NCBI RefSeq assembly: GCF_000003815.2
Contig: NC_049983.1
Span: 27,083,542-27,140,043, forward strand
Origin: Branchiostoma floridae
Lineage: Eukaryota; Chordata; Leptocardii; Amphioxiformes; Branchiostomatidae
DNA: 56,502 nucleotides
Reading direction: 5' to 3'
Below are positions 21,648 through 32,750 of the stretch, one piece after another (position 1 is the stretch's first letter; every line of letters begins with the position of its first letter). Below the pieces are notes generated by a model. It was not told the origin of the DNA and did no database searches. It was given only the letters and a program-made list of their open reading frames with translations. Made by a program: the position numbers and the translations under genes.

Positions 21648-21743
21648 TCACAAGTACCTGTAAAGTTCTACACAGTGTCCCTTGTAGCACGCCGGAGTCA
21701 CATGTACCTGTACAGTTCTACACAGTGTCCCTTGTAGCACGCC
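21648..21743 (-). repeat. Tandem duplication of the TRIM gene's last codons and stop
   Basis: Bases 21648-21693 repeat 21698-21743 at a 50-bp offset with two differences. On the minus strand both copies read ...CYKGHCVELYRY then Met or Leu and TGA, so the copy lies just past the real stop at 21698-21700. One change is synonymous; the other is Met to Leu. Confidence 0.8.
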
Positions 21744-24492
21744 ACGGCCACACATAAGCCCTCCGGAGTCACCGCCACACCGCGCGCGCTCTTCCCCGTC
21801 ACCGTCGCGACGTTCCTGACGAAACTCCCGTCAGGCGCGAACACCTGCACGCGGCCGTCACCTGCGTTACCTACGATGACGTTACCTGCAGGGTCTAACG
21901 CCACACCTGCCGGACTCTGGAACTCGCCATCACCCTGACCTTGCCTACCAAAACTTAACGTCAGATTGCCCTCAAGGTCAAATGCAAATATCTTGTGCGC
22001 GAACCGGTCCGTGACGTAAATCACACCACGTGACTCGTCCACCGCTATGGATGACGGGAACTGTAGGTGTCCACTACCGATGTCCCGGATGAGGCTCCCA
22101 TCATGCTCCAGTAGGAGACAGGACCCCTGTGCCGAGTCCGACACCACCATGCGGCCGTCCTGCAGAACTGCAGCTCCGGAAGGGCACAGGCAGTCGGGCT
22201 GGACGCTGTTCAGAAGTGCGCCTTGCTTTGAGTATCTCCTTATCGCGCAATCTTCTCCCAAAGACGTGACAAGAATCGCCCCCTCAGAGTCCAGCCCCAG
22301 TCCGTACGGGCCCTCGCCGCTAACCGGGAAACCGCCCAGACACCCACCTGAAATTCAATCCTGTTTTTATTCCATTATCTTCTTCATATTGTTTCAATTA
22401 TTTGGTAGTATGATCTATGTATACATGGTATATGTTAGTTAAGTTATGTTTGTTTTGTAACAAGTAGTAACTTGGCTTTAAAGTTCACCTGTGTTGGTAG
22501 AAGTCATTCTGAATCTGGATAAACTTCAAACAGAAAAATTGGACTTATCCAGATTTTCGACTGATAAAGTCTTTGTCAAGGAATGGATCCACTGTTCCTG
22601 TGACTGTGACGTTATGCAGATAGCACACGTGACTCGGTGAGAAGTGGATCATAAGTTGCAGGAAGTCTGGACACAGAACCAGACTTTTTGCTAGCAGAAT
22701 CAAAGAAACCATCTACATCAGAGCATTACAATCATCCCTTAATAGAGACGGTGGGCACCATAGACTTCCTGCAACTTATGATCCACTTCTCACCAAGTCA
22801 CGTTTGCTATCTTCAAAGAACGTGATGTCACAGTAGCAGTGGATCGTCCATTCCTTATTAACAAAGATTGGAGTTGAAAAGTCAAAAATTTGGATGGCTA
22901 AGTCCAATTTGAAAAGCGCCATTAGGTGACATGTGGATTTAAACAAACAAACAAACAAACAAACCTGTGTCTGCATGGAACATCTGAACCCGCCGGTTCC
23001 CCTGCTCCACCACCACAATGGTACCGTCCGTGTCCACAGCGACATCTAGCGGCCCGTCCAGGTCCCCCACCCCACCGCCTTTCCGTCCGATGGTTAACAC
23101 AGGTGTGCCCTTGTCTTGTACCGTCACATCAAACGGACTCCCCGCCACCTCTTGCGAGTTGACCTTGACCTCTAAACTATGATTTCCCGTGACCTTGGGT
23201 ACGTAGGAGATTTCCCAGCGGCCCTCGCTCCCCATCTGTAGTTTTGTGGGGACGCCGGTCCCAGACGGGTCCTTCATGTTGGTCGTGACAGCTCTACTGT
23301 GTGTAACGCACGCATGTCCGGCTCTGTTCACTGTCGTCAGTGAAGCAGAACAATGGAACCCCTGAACTGCCGGCTTCACAACAACGCCGCACTTAGAAAC
23401 GTCCACGTCAGTCTTTAGTCCACCAAAGGTCCAAACTTCATCATTAAAGTCTTTGACGGTCGTGTTCTCGACGAACTGAAACTCGCTCCAGTCGGACTCC
23501 AGGTCCTGTTGTTTTGCCAGCAGAGTTTCTACCCTTGTTTGGACTTGGTTTCCCACCTCCAGAATGTGCACGTCACTTCCGCGTTCTACAGCTTGTTGAC
23601 AGAAGGTCTGTGCGCTCGTCAGTCCGGCCAACTCAAACTCTATCGCTTCCTTCTGTGTCTGTAGAGCCTTGCCATCGGCTCGGCACTGGTCGTCAATTTG
23701 TCTCAAAATCTCACTTTCTCGCTTTTGGAGAAGGTCAGCAAGTTGGTGGAAATACGCCTTGGCTTGGTCTGTGGCTGCTTCTTTCGCGGGGTTTAAGTTT
23801 GACATTTTCTTTTCTACTTCCTTGGAGGAAGCCTGCATTTCTTTCATACGCGGGACTATGTCTTCAAGAAGGCCCTTCAGTGTCTCTCTCCCCCTTTGTG
23901 CGACGGTTGAGATTTCTACCGGATTGTGATCTTTGCCTGGTCGATGGTCGATCACGGTACATGCCGTACAAACCAAAACGTTACAGCTCTCACAGTAGAA
24001 CACCAGTTCCTGGCTCTTGTGCTTGTGGCAGTGCCGTTTGCGCTGGGGTCTATCTGGTCCCTCCCTTCCCTCCGTACCCTCCTGTGGAACAAGTTCGTGT
24101 TGACTTGTAACTGGAACCTTGCGATGTATGGCGGTACAAGACTCACACAACAACATGGCGCAATCCGTGCACCATAACTTAGTCTGATCACGCCCTCCCT
24201 CACACACCTGGCACGGCACACCTGGCCCCGCCTCTTTCTTCACGGCCGCGAAGTCCAACAGGTTGTTGACGTAGAAGTTGGTCCTGAGTCCGTCCACACC
24301 TTTGTCTGGTAGACTGACCTGTGTGCGGCAGGTTGGACACTCCAGCGGCTGTTGTTTGGTGGCCCATTCTTGCAGACACTCCCTACAGAATGTGTGCAGA
24401 CATGGCAGGACTCTGGGGTCCCGGAAGTGCAGCATACAGACCTGGCACGTCAGGAACTGCTCGCCAAAGTCGCTCGCCAGCTTACTCGCCAT
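21698..24492 (-). CDS. TRIM-NHL E3 ubiquitin ligase (TRIM2/TRIM3-like)
   Basis: Two coding exons, 24492-22965 and 22347-21698, join a phase-1 codon (G/GT, Gly) to give 725 residues, close to the roughly 744 of vertebrate TRIM2/3. Domains in order: RING, residues 16-56, with all eight ligands (C16, C19, C31, H33, C36, C39, C52, C55); B-box 1, about 90-137; B-box 2, about 150-194, with CHKH, CESC and CTAC; coiled coil, about 200-330; filamin/Ig repeat, about 360-465, ending VAGSPFDVTVQ; then five or six NHL beta-propeller blades (for example GPLDVAVDTDGTIVV, QSPAGVALDPAGNVIV). In this family the RING transfers ubiquitin with an E2 and the NHL propeller binds substrates or RNA. The start ATG precedes the RING by 15 residues, as usual. 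The donor is acacag/gtttgt and the acceptor atttcag. I cannot tell orthologue from lineage-specific paralogue. Confidence 0.92.
22536..22910. mobile_element. Long foldback element in the TRIM intron
   Basis: The left arm (22536-22668) is complementary to the right arm (22762-22910) around a 93-bp spacer. Shared pieces include ggatcataagttgcaggaag, paired with cttcctgcaacttatgatcc, and ends aattggactt and aagtccaatt. The arms are imperfect, with small indels. It fills most of the 617-bp intron. Confidence 0.85.
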
Positions 24493-24594
24493 CTTATAAC
24501 CACGGAAATGAAAATCCGTGTAATGTAAGCTTAAATGAGTTTCAAATATTCACATGAACTTTCTGTGGCGACTGCTATGTTGGCACTTCCTTAA

Positions 24595-24670
24595 TAGTTT
24601 CGGTCACGTGGTCAGTGTCACATGATGGCTGGAAGCTCTACCATTGGCCGGTGTTAGATGACGTCATTTT
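24595..24670 (-). promoter_or_regulatory. Proximal promoter motifs of the TRIM gene
   Basis: Within 180 bp upstream of the TRIM ATG lie CACGTG at 24605-24610, a reverse CCAAT box (ATTGG 24643-24647) and a perfect CRE, TGACGTCA, at 24659-24666. The spacing suits a minus-strand promoter. The transcription start is not defined. Confidence 0.5.
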
Positions 24671-24714
24671 AAATTGGACTTTTCGATGAGGTAACTACGT
24701 GGAACATATCAGGT

Positions 24715-25155
24715 TACTCTCCAAGCAGAGGTTAGGCTCTGGCTGTTTTTTAAACGTTTTTAATGCGTTTCTATGGGGCTTTTTTCTATTTTTTATTGTA
24801 TCTTGTATTGTTAAAACCTGCGGACTTCATGAAACATGACAAAATAGAAAGTCCGATAAAACAACTAAAACATTTGAAATAAGTGTAGCAATAAAAACTA
24901 TTGCCATGGCGACGATTCTATTGTTTCAAAGTATTAATGATTGTTGTTACAGGTGTGTTGTATTTGTGTTCTATCCTTTAGCCTGGCTGTATGTTATGCA
25001 TGTATTAAGATGTTTGTAGGACATTGCTGTGAACAGGAAATATGCTTTTACAAAGTTTACAAACACCCAATATATTTCATGCATATCTGAGATCTACGAA
25101 CTCTTGTTAGTCAGGTTTTCTGTATAACACCAAACCGAGGCCAACCTCTGCTCCA
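24715..25155. mobile_element. Possible TIR element with ctccaagcagaggtt ends
   Basis: The left end ctccaagcagaggttaggct is matched in inverse at about 25125-25155 (gaggccaacctctgctccaa). A related end with the same flanking phrase, caggttttctgtataacacc, recurs at 33214-33306. No coding sequence. It occupies much of the intergenic space between the TRIM and membrane-protein genes. Confidence 0.45.
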
Positions 25156-25499
25156 AACCTTTCCAATTAAACATAGAATCCTTCGGCATCAATTGATTTT
25201 ATTATGCATTGAATCTGCGTGATACGGATTTGAAAATTGGCCAGACTAATATGAACCTACTTAGCTGGACAAACCGTTTGTATAAAAATAAAACTGTGCA
25301 GAATGATTGTCTGCTGACCTTATGCGATTTGATTCTTTCAAAACTGCATTTATAACAGTTACAGGGTGACAAGTAGGCCATAACAGCATTATATCACAGA
25401 ACCACTCAACAGTACGACGATCTCCGACGACTGATATTCTCTATTCGTGAGCTTCGTCACTGGAAGAGAGCTAGTGTACATTCGTTCGGCTCTGTAGCA

Positions 25500-25984
25500 G
25501 CTTGGTAACCATTTTCGCGGGCAGCCATGGGGTGTTTTACTCCAGGCGCCCATCCCACTGAGCATGAGCTTTTTTTTCTGACAGCCTATCTTTCCAGCCG
25601 ACCATTCTGATTGTTACACGTCTTGTCGTCTCGGGAGAGAAGTATACGTAAGGGTAAAATTCCACCGTCGTGCGCTAATGAGCCTGAACGGGGTACATCA
25701 CTTCCAGCACCGTAGGGATACCGGGGAGCTCGCGATGGGGTGGTTAGCAGGCTACCCTGGGTACTATTCTCCGCTGGTCGGTTTCGGGGTGCTTTACCCC
25801 GCTCAGTGTGCTAACTTGCACCGACCTGCATCTTTCAGCCTGTCTGATTTGCCCTATCAAGCCCCGTATAAAGAACAGGCGGAGTCCCCCTACCTGCACG
25901 GGCCGGCTACCCCTACATCGCCGAAGAGCATCTCGAGCGCCTAGATGGTATGGTTACCGGACTATTAGCAGGCTAACTCTGTAG
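25500..25984 (+). other. Probable 5' leader of the membrane-protein gene
   Basis: A 79-codon frame from the ATG at 25678 (MSLNGVHHFQHRRDTGELA...) lies here but has no recognised domain. An AG at 25983-25984 (actctgtag) could be the acceptor for the next gene's first coding exon. An alternative is an upstream exon ending near 25646 (tatac/gtaaggg). Unresolved. Confidence 0.35.
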
Positions 25985-25998
25985 ATGACTCAGATTTG

Positions 25999-28900
25999 AT
26001 GGATCCAATACCAACTGACGACTCTGACTGTGGCGCCGGCTATGGTATCCCTACCGACATGCAAGCACCCGCAGACCCGTCTCATGTCCATGACTGCCCA
26101 GTCTCTACACCAGAACCTGTGGTTCATATGGCGGGTCATCAGCGCCGCCCATACAGGTTCAGTCCAGCGGCACAGACAGACGCCTCGCCCGCCCACACGG
26201 GAGACTCGGTCCGGGACGTCCGTAGCGATGTTTCGTTTGAAGACTCTGACCAGGATGACGACGGACCGGGTTTTGGTCCTGACGACATTGCAGACCGTCC
26301 ATCGCTACCGGTAATCTGTAGTTCTTACACACACGTTGGTGAAACTGAACAGAATCAAGCCCTTTATGTTGATAATCCACTCGTAGAAGCAGAACAAAAA
26401 CCGTCCAAACACATCTACGGTACTGAAGTTGATAACGCAGAGAGCGTAGACTTCCCATACTCTGTGAATTTAAACCGTCCATCAGAAGTGGAAGAACCCA
26501 TCTACGGTTCTCGTGCTGAAGTTGATAACGCAGAAAGCGTAGACTTGCCGTACTCCACGAGTGGCCATCCCTCAGAAGTGGAAGAACCCCCGTCAGAGCC
26601 CATCTACGGTTGCCGTGCTCAAGTTGATAACGCAGAGAGCGTCGTGCACTACCAGCTGAGGGGTACCCGCCACAGGGAAGCACTGTCCACCTGCTACCAA
26701 TGCGGTCCAGATGTGGACCATGCCAGTACGGACAGGCAAGATGTCGAGGTCGGTGGTGCAGACAGCGAAGCCGGTAACATTGGTCACGATGAAGTTCAAA
26801 GAGAAACTGTCGCCCCACAGCCGGAGGATACAGAAAGCTCTAGTCAGAGCAGAACAGAGAGTAACGGTCCGCCTGATGATCAGAACGGTTACAGCAGGGC
26901 AAATGACGAACAGGTAGATGTCCAACAACACACCATTACTTCTGATGAAGATGTGGGGCATTGCGGACTCCATACATCTACCGTACGGAACGGGTTACGT
27001 CCAAACCCCATGTATAATGGCAATGGGTTACGTCCAAACCCCATGTACAGAGGGAATGCGTTACCGCTCAACTCAGCCTACGTCCCAAATATTCCACAGC
27101 CAGGTGGAGGTAAGACAAGTTAACAATCTAGGTTCTTCCAGCTGAGTTACTGATACATCACTCTCAGGGCTCGAAATACTTTCACTTTTGCTGGTAAAAT
27201 TGCAGATTACATCAGAAAAATTTTATCTGCACCACTCTGAATTTAGGAAATATGGATCATACTAAAATTGTTCAGGAATCATTGATATTTTTTCTTTTAT
27301 ACTTTATAGGTGGTAACAGTCAATGCAGCTGATAACAATCCACATACACCTACATTATAGAAATCTATGTATAAAACCCAGTACATGGACCAGTGCAGGT
27401 TATGTGCAGGTAGACACCAGAAATACCTGCACAGCTCCAATTTTACCTGCAGAACCCTGCATATGCATGTGGTATTTCGAGCCCTGGACTCTGGTAAAAC
27501 GTTGTGAACAATCGCATCTCTATGTTTACCTGTCGGTCATTACCGTATATTGTAACGTATTTGAATACCAGTGGTTAAAACATCTATATTAAGCCAGTGA
27601 TGAGCAGATGGTTCGTATTCCGTTCAACTCTTGAAATAAGTTTCTGTTCTTGCAAGTTTTACACATAGAATAGGTTTCTCTCAGCAACGATATAAAAAGC
27701 CGCTTATATCATCTTCGGGAGAGAGAGAGACAGATAGACAGACAGAGGGGCATAGAGAGGGACAGAGAGAGACAGAAAGAGAGACAGAAAGAGAGAGACA
27801 CAGAGAGAGACAGAGAGAGAGGCAGACAGAGGCAGAGAGGGGGACAGAGAGAGGGACAGAGAGAGACAGAAAGAGAGAAGGAAAGAGAGAGACAGAAAGA
27901 GAGAGACAGAGAGAGAGAGAAAGAGAGACAGATAGATACATGTACCGGTAATACCTATACATTTTGTGGTGATGTGTTGTAGAAGAATTCTTCTTATGTT
28001 TGATTTCTGTTTTATTCTCCAGGTCAAAGTCACGCCAGTGCCATCATCATAGTTGTCATCATAGTTCTTACAGCTCTCTTCATCGGTCTCTTCATTTCAA
28101 CATTCATACCGGGATTACAGGACAGTTTCATACCAACGGTAAGGAATTGCCAGTATACTTCGATTGTACCTAAACATTAACCATCAGTCGTACTTGCATT
28201 TTTTTTATCTTTTATATTGGATGAATATAGTAGCAACGTTGTGTTGTGTATATGAATCTCATATCCCATTGTTCCATTCTTAAGCGTAGCTCGTGTGGCC
28301 CAGTGGTTAAGCTAAGGGCACAACCCGCCGTACGTGCAATTTGTCCGTACGTTTTTTTTTTTTTTGAGAGGCCACGTCCGCCAGGTATTTCGGAAAACGT
28401 TCAGGCTATACAGGGCAGGCGCGTTGCCCGTACTGGCACGTACGGGGGGCTAATCCGACGGCACATAAAGCTGTGCCTGCACGTAAAGTTCTACGGTGTG
28501 TCTGCGTGCTCCAAAATCCGTCAGATTCCGTACGGGTTCGTACGGAGGTGGTACTTACCACTTAGTTACGGATCCCAAAAGATTGCCCACGTTTTGGGAC
28601 GTAGACAGCACGCATTTGCACGTACGGTGGGTTGTGCCTTTAGGTTTAGGGACTCTGCCTTCCCACCTAGAGGTCTTCCATCGCCAATCGCCATTGGTTC
28701 CACATGCACGCTCTTGCAAAGGAAACACGCACGTCCCTAAGACGAGCGTTAAGCCGTGGCCACTGCCCAGTGCATATCTGTCGATACAAACTAAGGGAAT
28801 TCTTCCCAAATACTTATACTGTAGCCAGCCTAACATAATTTTCCGTCCCCTTGATTTTGAATGGAAATCCAACGAGCGCCAAAAGTACAGTCCGAGAGCA

Positions 28901-29137
28901 TGTTCCCTGCAAATTTTTGAAATCTAGATCCTTTGAAATACCATTTCCTGCATTTTGAGCTGTAAATTTTACTGGTAGATTAAGCCGTTCTACGGCATCT
29001 GTTTTGGTGAAAAATTACACAAGGTTTTCAGGCTGAATTATTTTTACAAATCCTTTTTTTTTCCGTCACACAGGACGGAATGGGCAATTTGTTTTCCTTC
29101 CCACCTCCAAATTCCACTGGCGCTGGCTACAACCATT

Positions 29138-29222
<85 letters not shown>

Positions 29223-30444
29223 TGCATATGTGCCTGTCTTTTCTTTCTTTCTCAGACATGGCCGAATCCCATCTTCCCAGACAAAACGGACGGAAGCGGA
29301 CATGTGGACTACTCGTCACCTCAACCGACCGGCACTGAAGGTAGGACACAAATCAAAGTTATTCGCACACGACTTGCAAGAGATGAGAAAATGTCTAGAA
29401 TATGCATGATGATGATAAGCAAGCTCATGCTATTGTAAGAAAGGAGTGGAAACAAAAAGTTTAAAGAAACAATAGCCCAACCTCCCAGGATTCGAACCCG
29501 CGCCGACAGGTCACAAACCCAGCAGCGCAACCGATGTCGCCAAAAGGCTGCAGCCGATAGGCGATGTCTGTTGGCGGTGCTTTAAATTGTGCCAGCAGCT
29601 AGCTCAGAAGAATGACATTTCTCTTAGCTAACAAAAAACAAAAAAATCCACAGAGCCAACGCGTTAGACTTCACTAGATTGATCAATATTTTGATTTGGC
29701 TCTTTCTCAGGAAAGGAACCAGACGAAGTCGAACAGACAACAAGCGCCGTTGATGGGGAGGAACATGAAGCGGCAATGCTCCGTGAGCTGATTTGTGTCG
29801 TCGCGTCGCCGAGCCACGAGGTGTTCGTGTCCAGTGCGTCTGACGCCTCCAGCAGTAGCTCCAACAAGTGGGTGGTGAGAGTGGTAGACGCGTGGGGCAC
29901 CGCACACCGCAGTTTCACCACCGTCAAGGCTGAGAGTCAGTGCGAGGCGATAGCTCCCGGAGACGTTTCCATCGGCGGGAGCGGCCCTCTATGGGCCATC
30001 GGGAACTGTTATCCACCTGTTACAGGGCTGATTGTGCAGTACACAAAGAAGAAACATGACATACCAACAGTACACCCCTTCCTGCCTATCAATACATTCC
30101 TCGGCATTGCGAAGGACGCGCTTTACGATCGTACAGTAGACTTGAACTTCACTCCTGACTACGTGTATTTACTGGTAACGATTAAGGATGACAACGGCAC
30201 TGACATTCGCCAGTTCAGGATGCCGAAAGGTCTTGAGATGCATCAGGGGTACCCCGGACTGGTCACGGTAGGACGGGGTGGGGACCTGTCTGTGGTCGAC
30301 CACTGGGACATTCATGTGTACGGGTATAACGGAACCGGCCACCGTCTCCTCAGTTTCGGGGACGGTGACAGGCGTACAGAAATCATGGACATATTCCGCA
30401 CGTGCACGGACAGTATGATCAAATGTCTATTCCCGCATAATTGA
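25999..30444 (+). CDS. Type II single-pass membrane protein with NPxY and tyrosine-repeat tail
   Basis: Exons 25999-27109, 28023-28138, 29256-29340 and 29711-30444 join in frame for 681 residues. There is no signal peptide. A single hydrophobic helix lies at about residues 375-398, right after a short SHAS motif, so the 370-residue N-terminus should be cytoplasmic. That tail is acidic and has three related units of about 36 residues with an IYG core followed by VDNAESVD (Y140 in the first). Near the membrane come two RPNPMY copies (Y339, Y350); NPxY is a known endocytosis and PTB-binding motif. The C-terminal 250 residues have NGT glycosylation sequons and four widely spaced Cys, with no domain I recognise. 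A stop codon at 25966 lies upstream in frame. A receptor or ligand role is inference. Exon ends: GGAG/GTAAGA, ACG/GTAAGG, GAAG/GTAGGA. Confidence 0.75.
27165..27486. mobile_element. TIR element, cagggctcgaaatac...gtatttcgagccctg
   Basis: Perfect 15-bp inverted ends enclose about 290 bp, including repeats of acctgca. It inserted in intron 1 of the membrane-protein gene. A diverged relative is at 35546-36496 (cagggctccaaatt, agtatttccagccct). Confidence 0.75.
27717..27938. repeat. GA-rich low-complexity tract
   Basis: Polypurine (GAGA/CAGA)n, about 220 bp, in intron 1 of the membrane-protein gene. Apparent proteins on the minus strand (LSLSLS runs) are artefacts. Confidence 0.95.
28309..28650. 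mobile_element. TIR element with taagctaagggcacaacccg ends
   Basis: The left end ctaagggcacaacccgccgt, followed by acgtgcaa, is inverted at the right (ttgcacgtacggtgggttgt, then gcctttaggttta). The interior has a T11 run and many cgtacg words. It lies in intron 2 of the membrane-protein gene. The preceding tggcccagtggtt resembles a tRNA A box, so it may have inserted into an old SINE. Confidence 0.7.
29138..29221. repeat. (AT)n microsatellite, about 84 bp
   Basis: Uninterrupted AT dinucleotides about 35 bp upstream of the acceptor of exon 29256-29340. Length may be polymorphic or collapsed. Confidence 0.98.
29450..29556 (-). mobile_element. tRNA-derived SINE fragment
   Basis: On the minus strand a tRNA-like head runs: A-box-like ggcgacatcggttgcgc, then gggtttgtgacc, B box gggttcgaatcct, then ttgtttct. 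The same order is seen at 35755-35850 and 40196-40350. Confidence 0.65.
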
Positions 30445-30660
30445 TCCTGCATTTTGAAATGCCAGCTATTATTTTTGTGTGAGGATGTGAGATCTAGCTT
30501 CTCTTGCACACAAAATCCTTTTTTCCCTTTTTTTTAAAATTTTGTTATTTCCATTGAGAACTTGAACGCATGGAATATGATTATGGAGAGATGCAATACA
30601 GAATCGTAGCTTTGACAGTCATAAGGGGCAAGTTTCAAAGCTGTCAAGAAAGGAGTCTAA

Positions 30661-30934
30661 AACCGTCGAATTGCCGCCCGAGTATTGGCCAAGTCTTCGC
30701 ATTACTTGGACAAGCTCCGGTCGAGCAACAGGCAACCCATTGACGAGCTCTCCGAGCTCAACACTCGCCGCCGAGGCCTCGCTGAAATTAAGTGCAGCTG
30801 TAAGTGCCCCGCAAACGCCGGCCGAGCTGCTAAAAATCGTTCGAGGCCCGCGTAATCGCCAAAACGCGGGTCAAACTCCGGCCGAAAATGCCCATTTGGA
30901 GCTCGCTAACAAGTCGGTAGAGCTAAATTTATGA
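30661..30934. other. GC-rich block of unknown origin
   Basis: About 270 bp with much higher GC and CpG than the flanks (words such as gccggccgagctgc and cgaggcccgcgtaatcgcc). It is bounded by AT-rich sequence. An 87-codon frame from 30671 has no recognisable domain. It may be a mobile-element relic. Confidence 0.4.
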
Positions 30935-31544
30935 TTTACATAGGGGGCTTAAAGGATCCTAGCTGCCTCCACCCTTGGGGTGTCGCCAAAAAAGACAATT
31001 CTTTAAACCAACAGTATAATGATGAAATAACAAATGATTACAAATAGCTGTACTTACGTAACGTAGTGCTCATTCTACGTAACGTTAAAACTCGATATGT
31101 GTGGACTAGAAACATGCTGTTAGCTGAGATTTCAGTTCATTTTACTTCTTATTCCATCAGTTTCTCCAGATTAGTTTTGCCAATTTGGCTTCTTCAGTAG
31201 TCAGGTATCCCGTGTTGAAATATGTCTGAGACATTTTTTAAGACACAACAAGATGCAGAATTTTCCGGCTCATGCAGGAACATTTGATCCAAAAATCGTG
31301 TTTCAGAAATTAGGCCGAGGTCCTAGAATGATGACTATTGATGCGTCCTGCATGTTTTTTGGTGCGTTTGACGTATTAAAGCCTGAGTGATGTAACCCTG
31401 GTAACGTGAAATAAAATGAAATGAAATGTATTGGCTAGACTCATACAGATTTACAGAGATTTGTACCGTCATCGTGATTAAGATAAGGATTGTCTACTGA
31501 CGTACTTTGCCGAAAATAATTTCATCAGGTTGGTAGATCATAGG

Positions 31545-31700
31545 ACATAGTAGTTTTCTTTTTACACAACCAGTTTTATCTCAACTGCTGACGTTTCGAT
31601 GTCCGTCAGACATCTTCCTTAGAGCTTCTAACTGGAGTTCTGCTTCTCGCCGCTATATGTAGCCGATGTAGGTGGCGCTTTTGCGGCGAGAACACAATCC
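31545..31700. mobile_element. Possible Penelope-like element fragment
   Basis: Contains ctgctgacgtttcgatgtcc then gtcagacatcttcctta, the type of 'GAAGA...TGACGG...GAAACGTC' phrase common in terminal parts of Penelope-like elements. Family assignment is tentative. Confidence 0.35.
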
Positions 31701-32540
31701 CAAACATGGCTGGGTTTGTACCCCCCTTCGTCCCGGTTCATCACTGGGGTGGACTTCCTTTCGGTTAATTGACGTATTTTGGTTATTTTGAGGGTCTGCA
31801 TGCCTTCTTCCATTATTGAGCGTTACGAGCCATTTTACGGAAAAGCACTTTGCATGTGCGGAAAGCTATAGGGGTGGACTAAAATACACAGAAAGTATGT
31901 GATGACATTTACAATAAAAAATGAAGCAATTGGACAGAAGGAAGTTGGTAATAGAAAATAATTCTTAATGTCCCAGAACTCTAAAGGCTTTAGAAAATAT
32001 GTAACTTTCAGCCAACTGCTAAAAACAACCGATGGACCAGTCAAGTTTTGAGAAGGTTTTATATCAACATGGCTTTATTCAATACACTCATAATTAATGA
32101 GATTGAAAGGTGCTTTCTTGGTTTGATATAGTTTTCTTATGAACACAACTCCGACACACATTCTTCTGTGATACACATGTTTTGACAGTCTTCCTCAGTG
32201 TAAATAACATACATGCTAACTGTGCAAAGTGACTTGTCCTATCTATAGTGCGATCTATTGTGATGTAACTATTCTGAAAAGAATAAATCTTAGAGAGTTA
32301 ACTTTGCACTGGTAGCACAAATGTTATTTTAGACAGCAGAGAAATGTGTCGAAATGTTTGTAACATTATAGCAGAAAAACAAGATTGTGTCCATAAGAAA
32401 ACAATGTTCATTGATTTATGAACCTGATGGAACTATTTACGGGTGTTTTACTTTGCAACTAGCCAGAGAAAACATAGACTAAGCTTGATTTGCAACATCA
32501 AGAATTAAATCTTTATAGTACATGCACATGACTACATGTA

Positions 32541-32750
32541 CTGTAAATGCATTTAAATTCGCGGGGATTTAATTTTGCAGAAGTGGGAAAATAGACTTTT
32601 TTCGCTGTGGTTTTAATTTCGCGGTAGCACCATGCAATGTAGTCTCTTACTGTTATGGAAAAATGTTCGCGGTGGTTTTAAATTCGCGGTGAAGAGGTCA
32701 CCGCAAAAACCGCGAACATTAATCCACCGCGAACATTTCTGCATTTACAG
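32541..32750. mobile_element. Complete 210-bp TIR element with CG-rich interior
   Basis: The ends ctgtaaatgcatttaaattc and gaacatttctgcatttacag pair over the outer 12 bases. The interior repeats ttcgcgg and cgcgaa words in both orientations. Same family as 6790-6889. Confidence 0.8.

Noticed and set aside
23514-24110. Plus-strand 198-codon frame
   Set aside because: Antisense shadow of the TRIM coiled-coil and B-box exon.
25678-25944. Independent small protein of 88 codons
   Set aside because: No domain, no conserved start context and no splice partner; kept only as possible leader of the membrane-protein gene.
27681-28033. Minus-strand Leu/Ser-rich frames resembling membrane peptides
   Set aside because: Translation of a GA-rich low-complexity tract inside an intron.
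28246-28927. Plus-strand frames of 164 and 143 codons
   Set aside because: They cover a TIR element and its flank within an intron; no homology visible.
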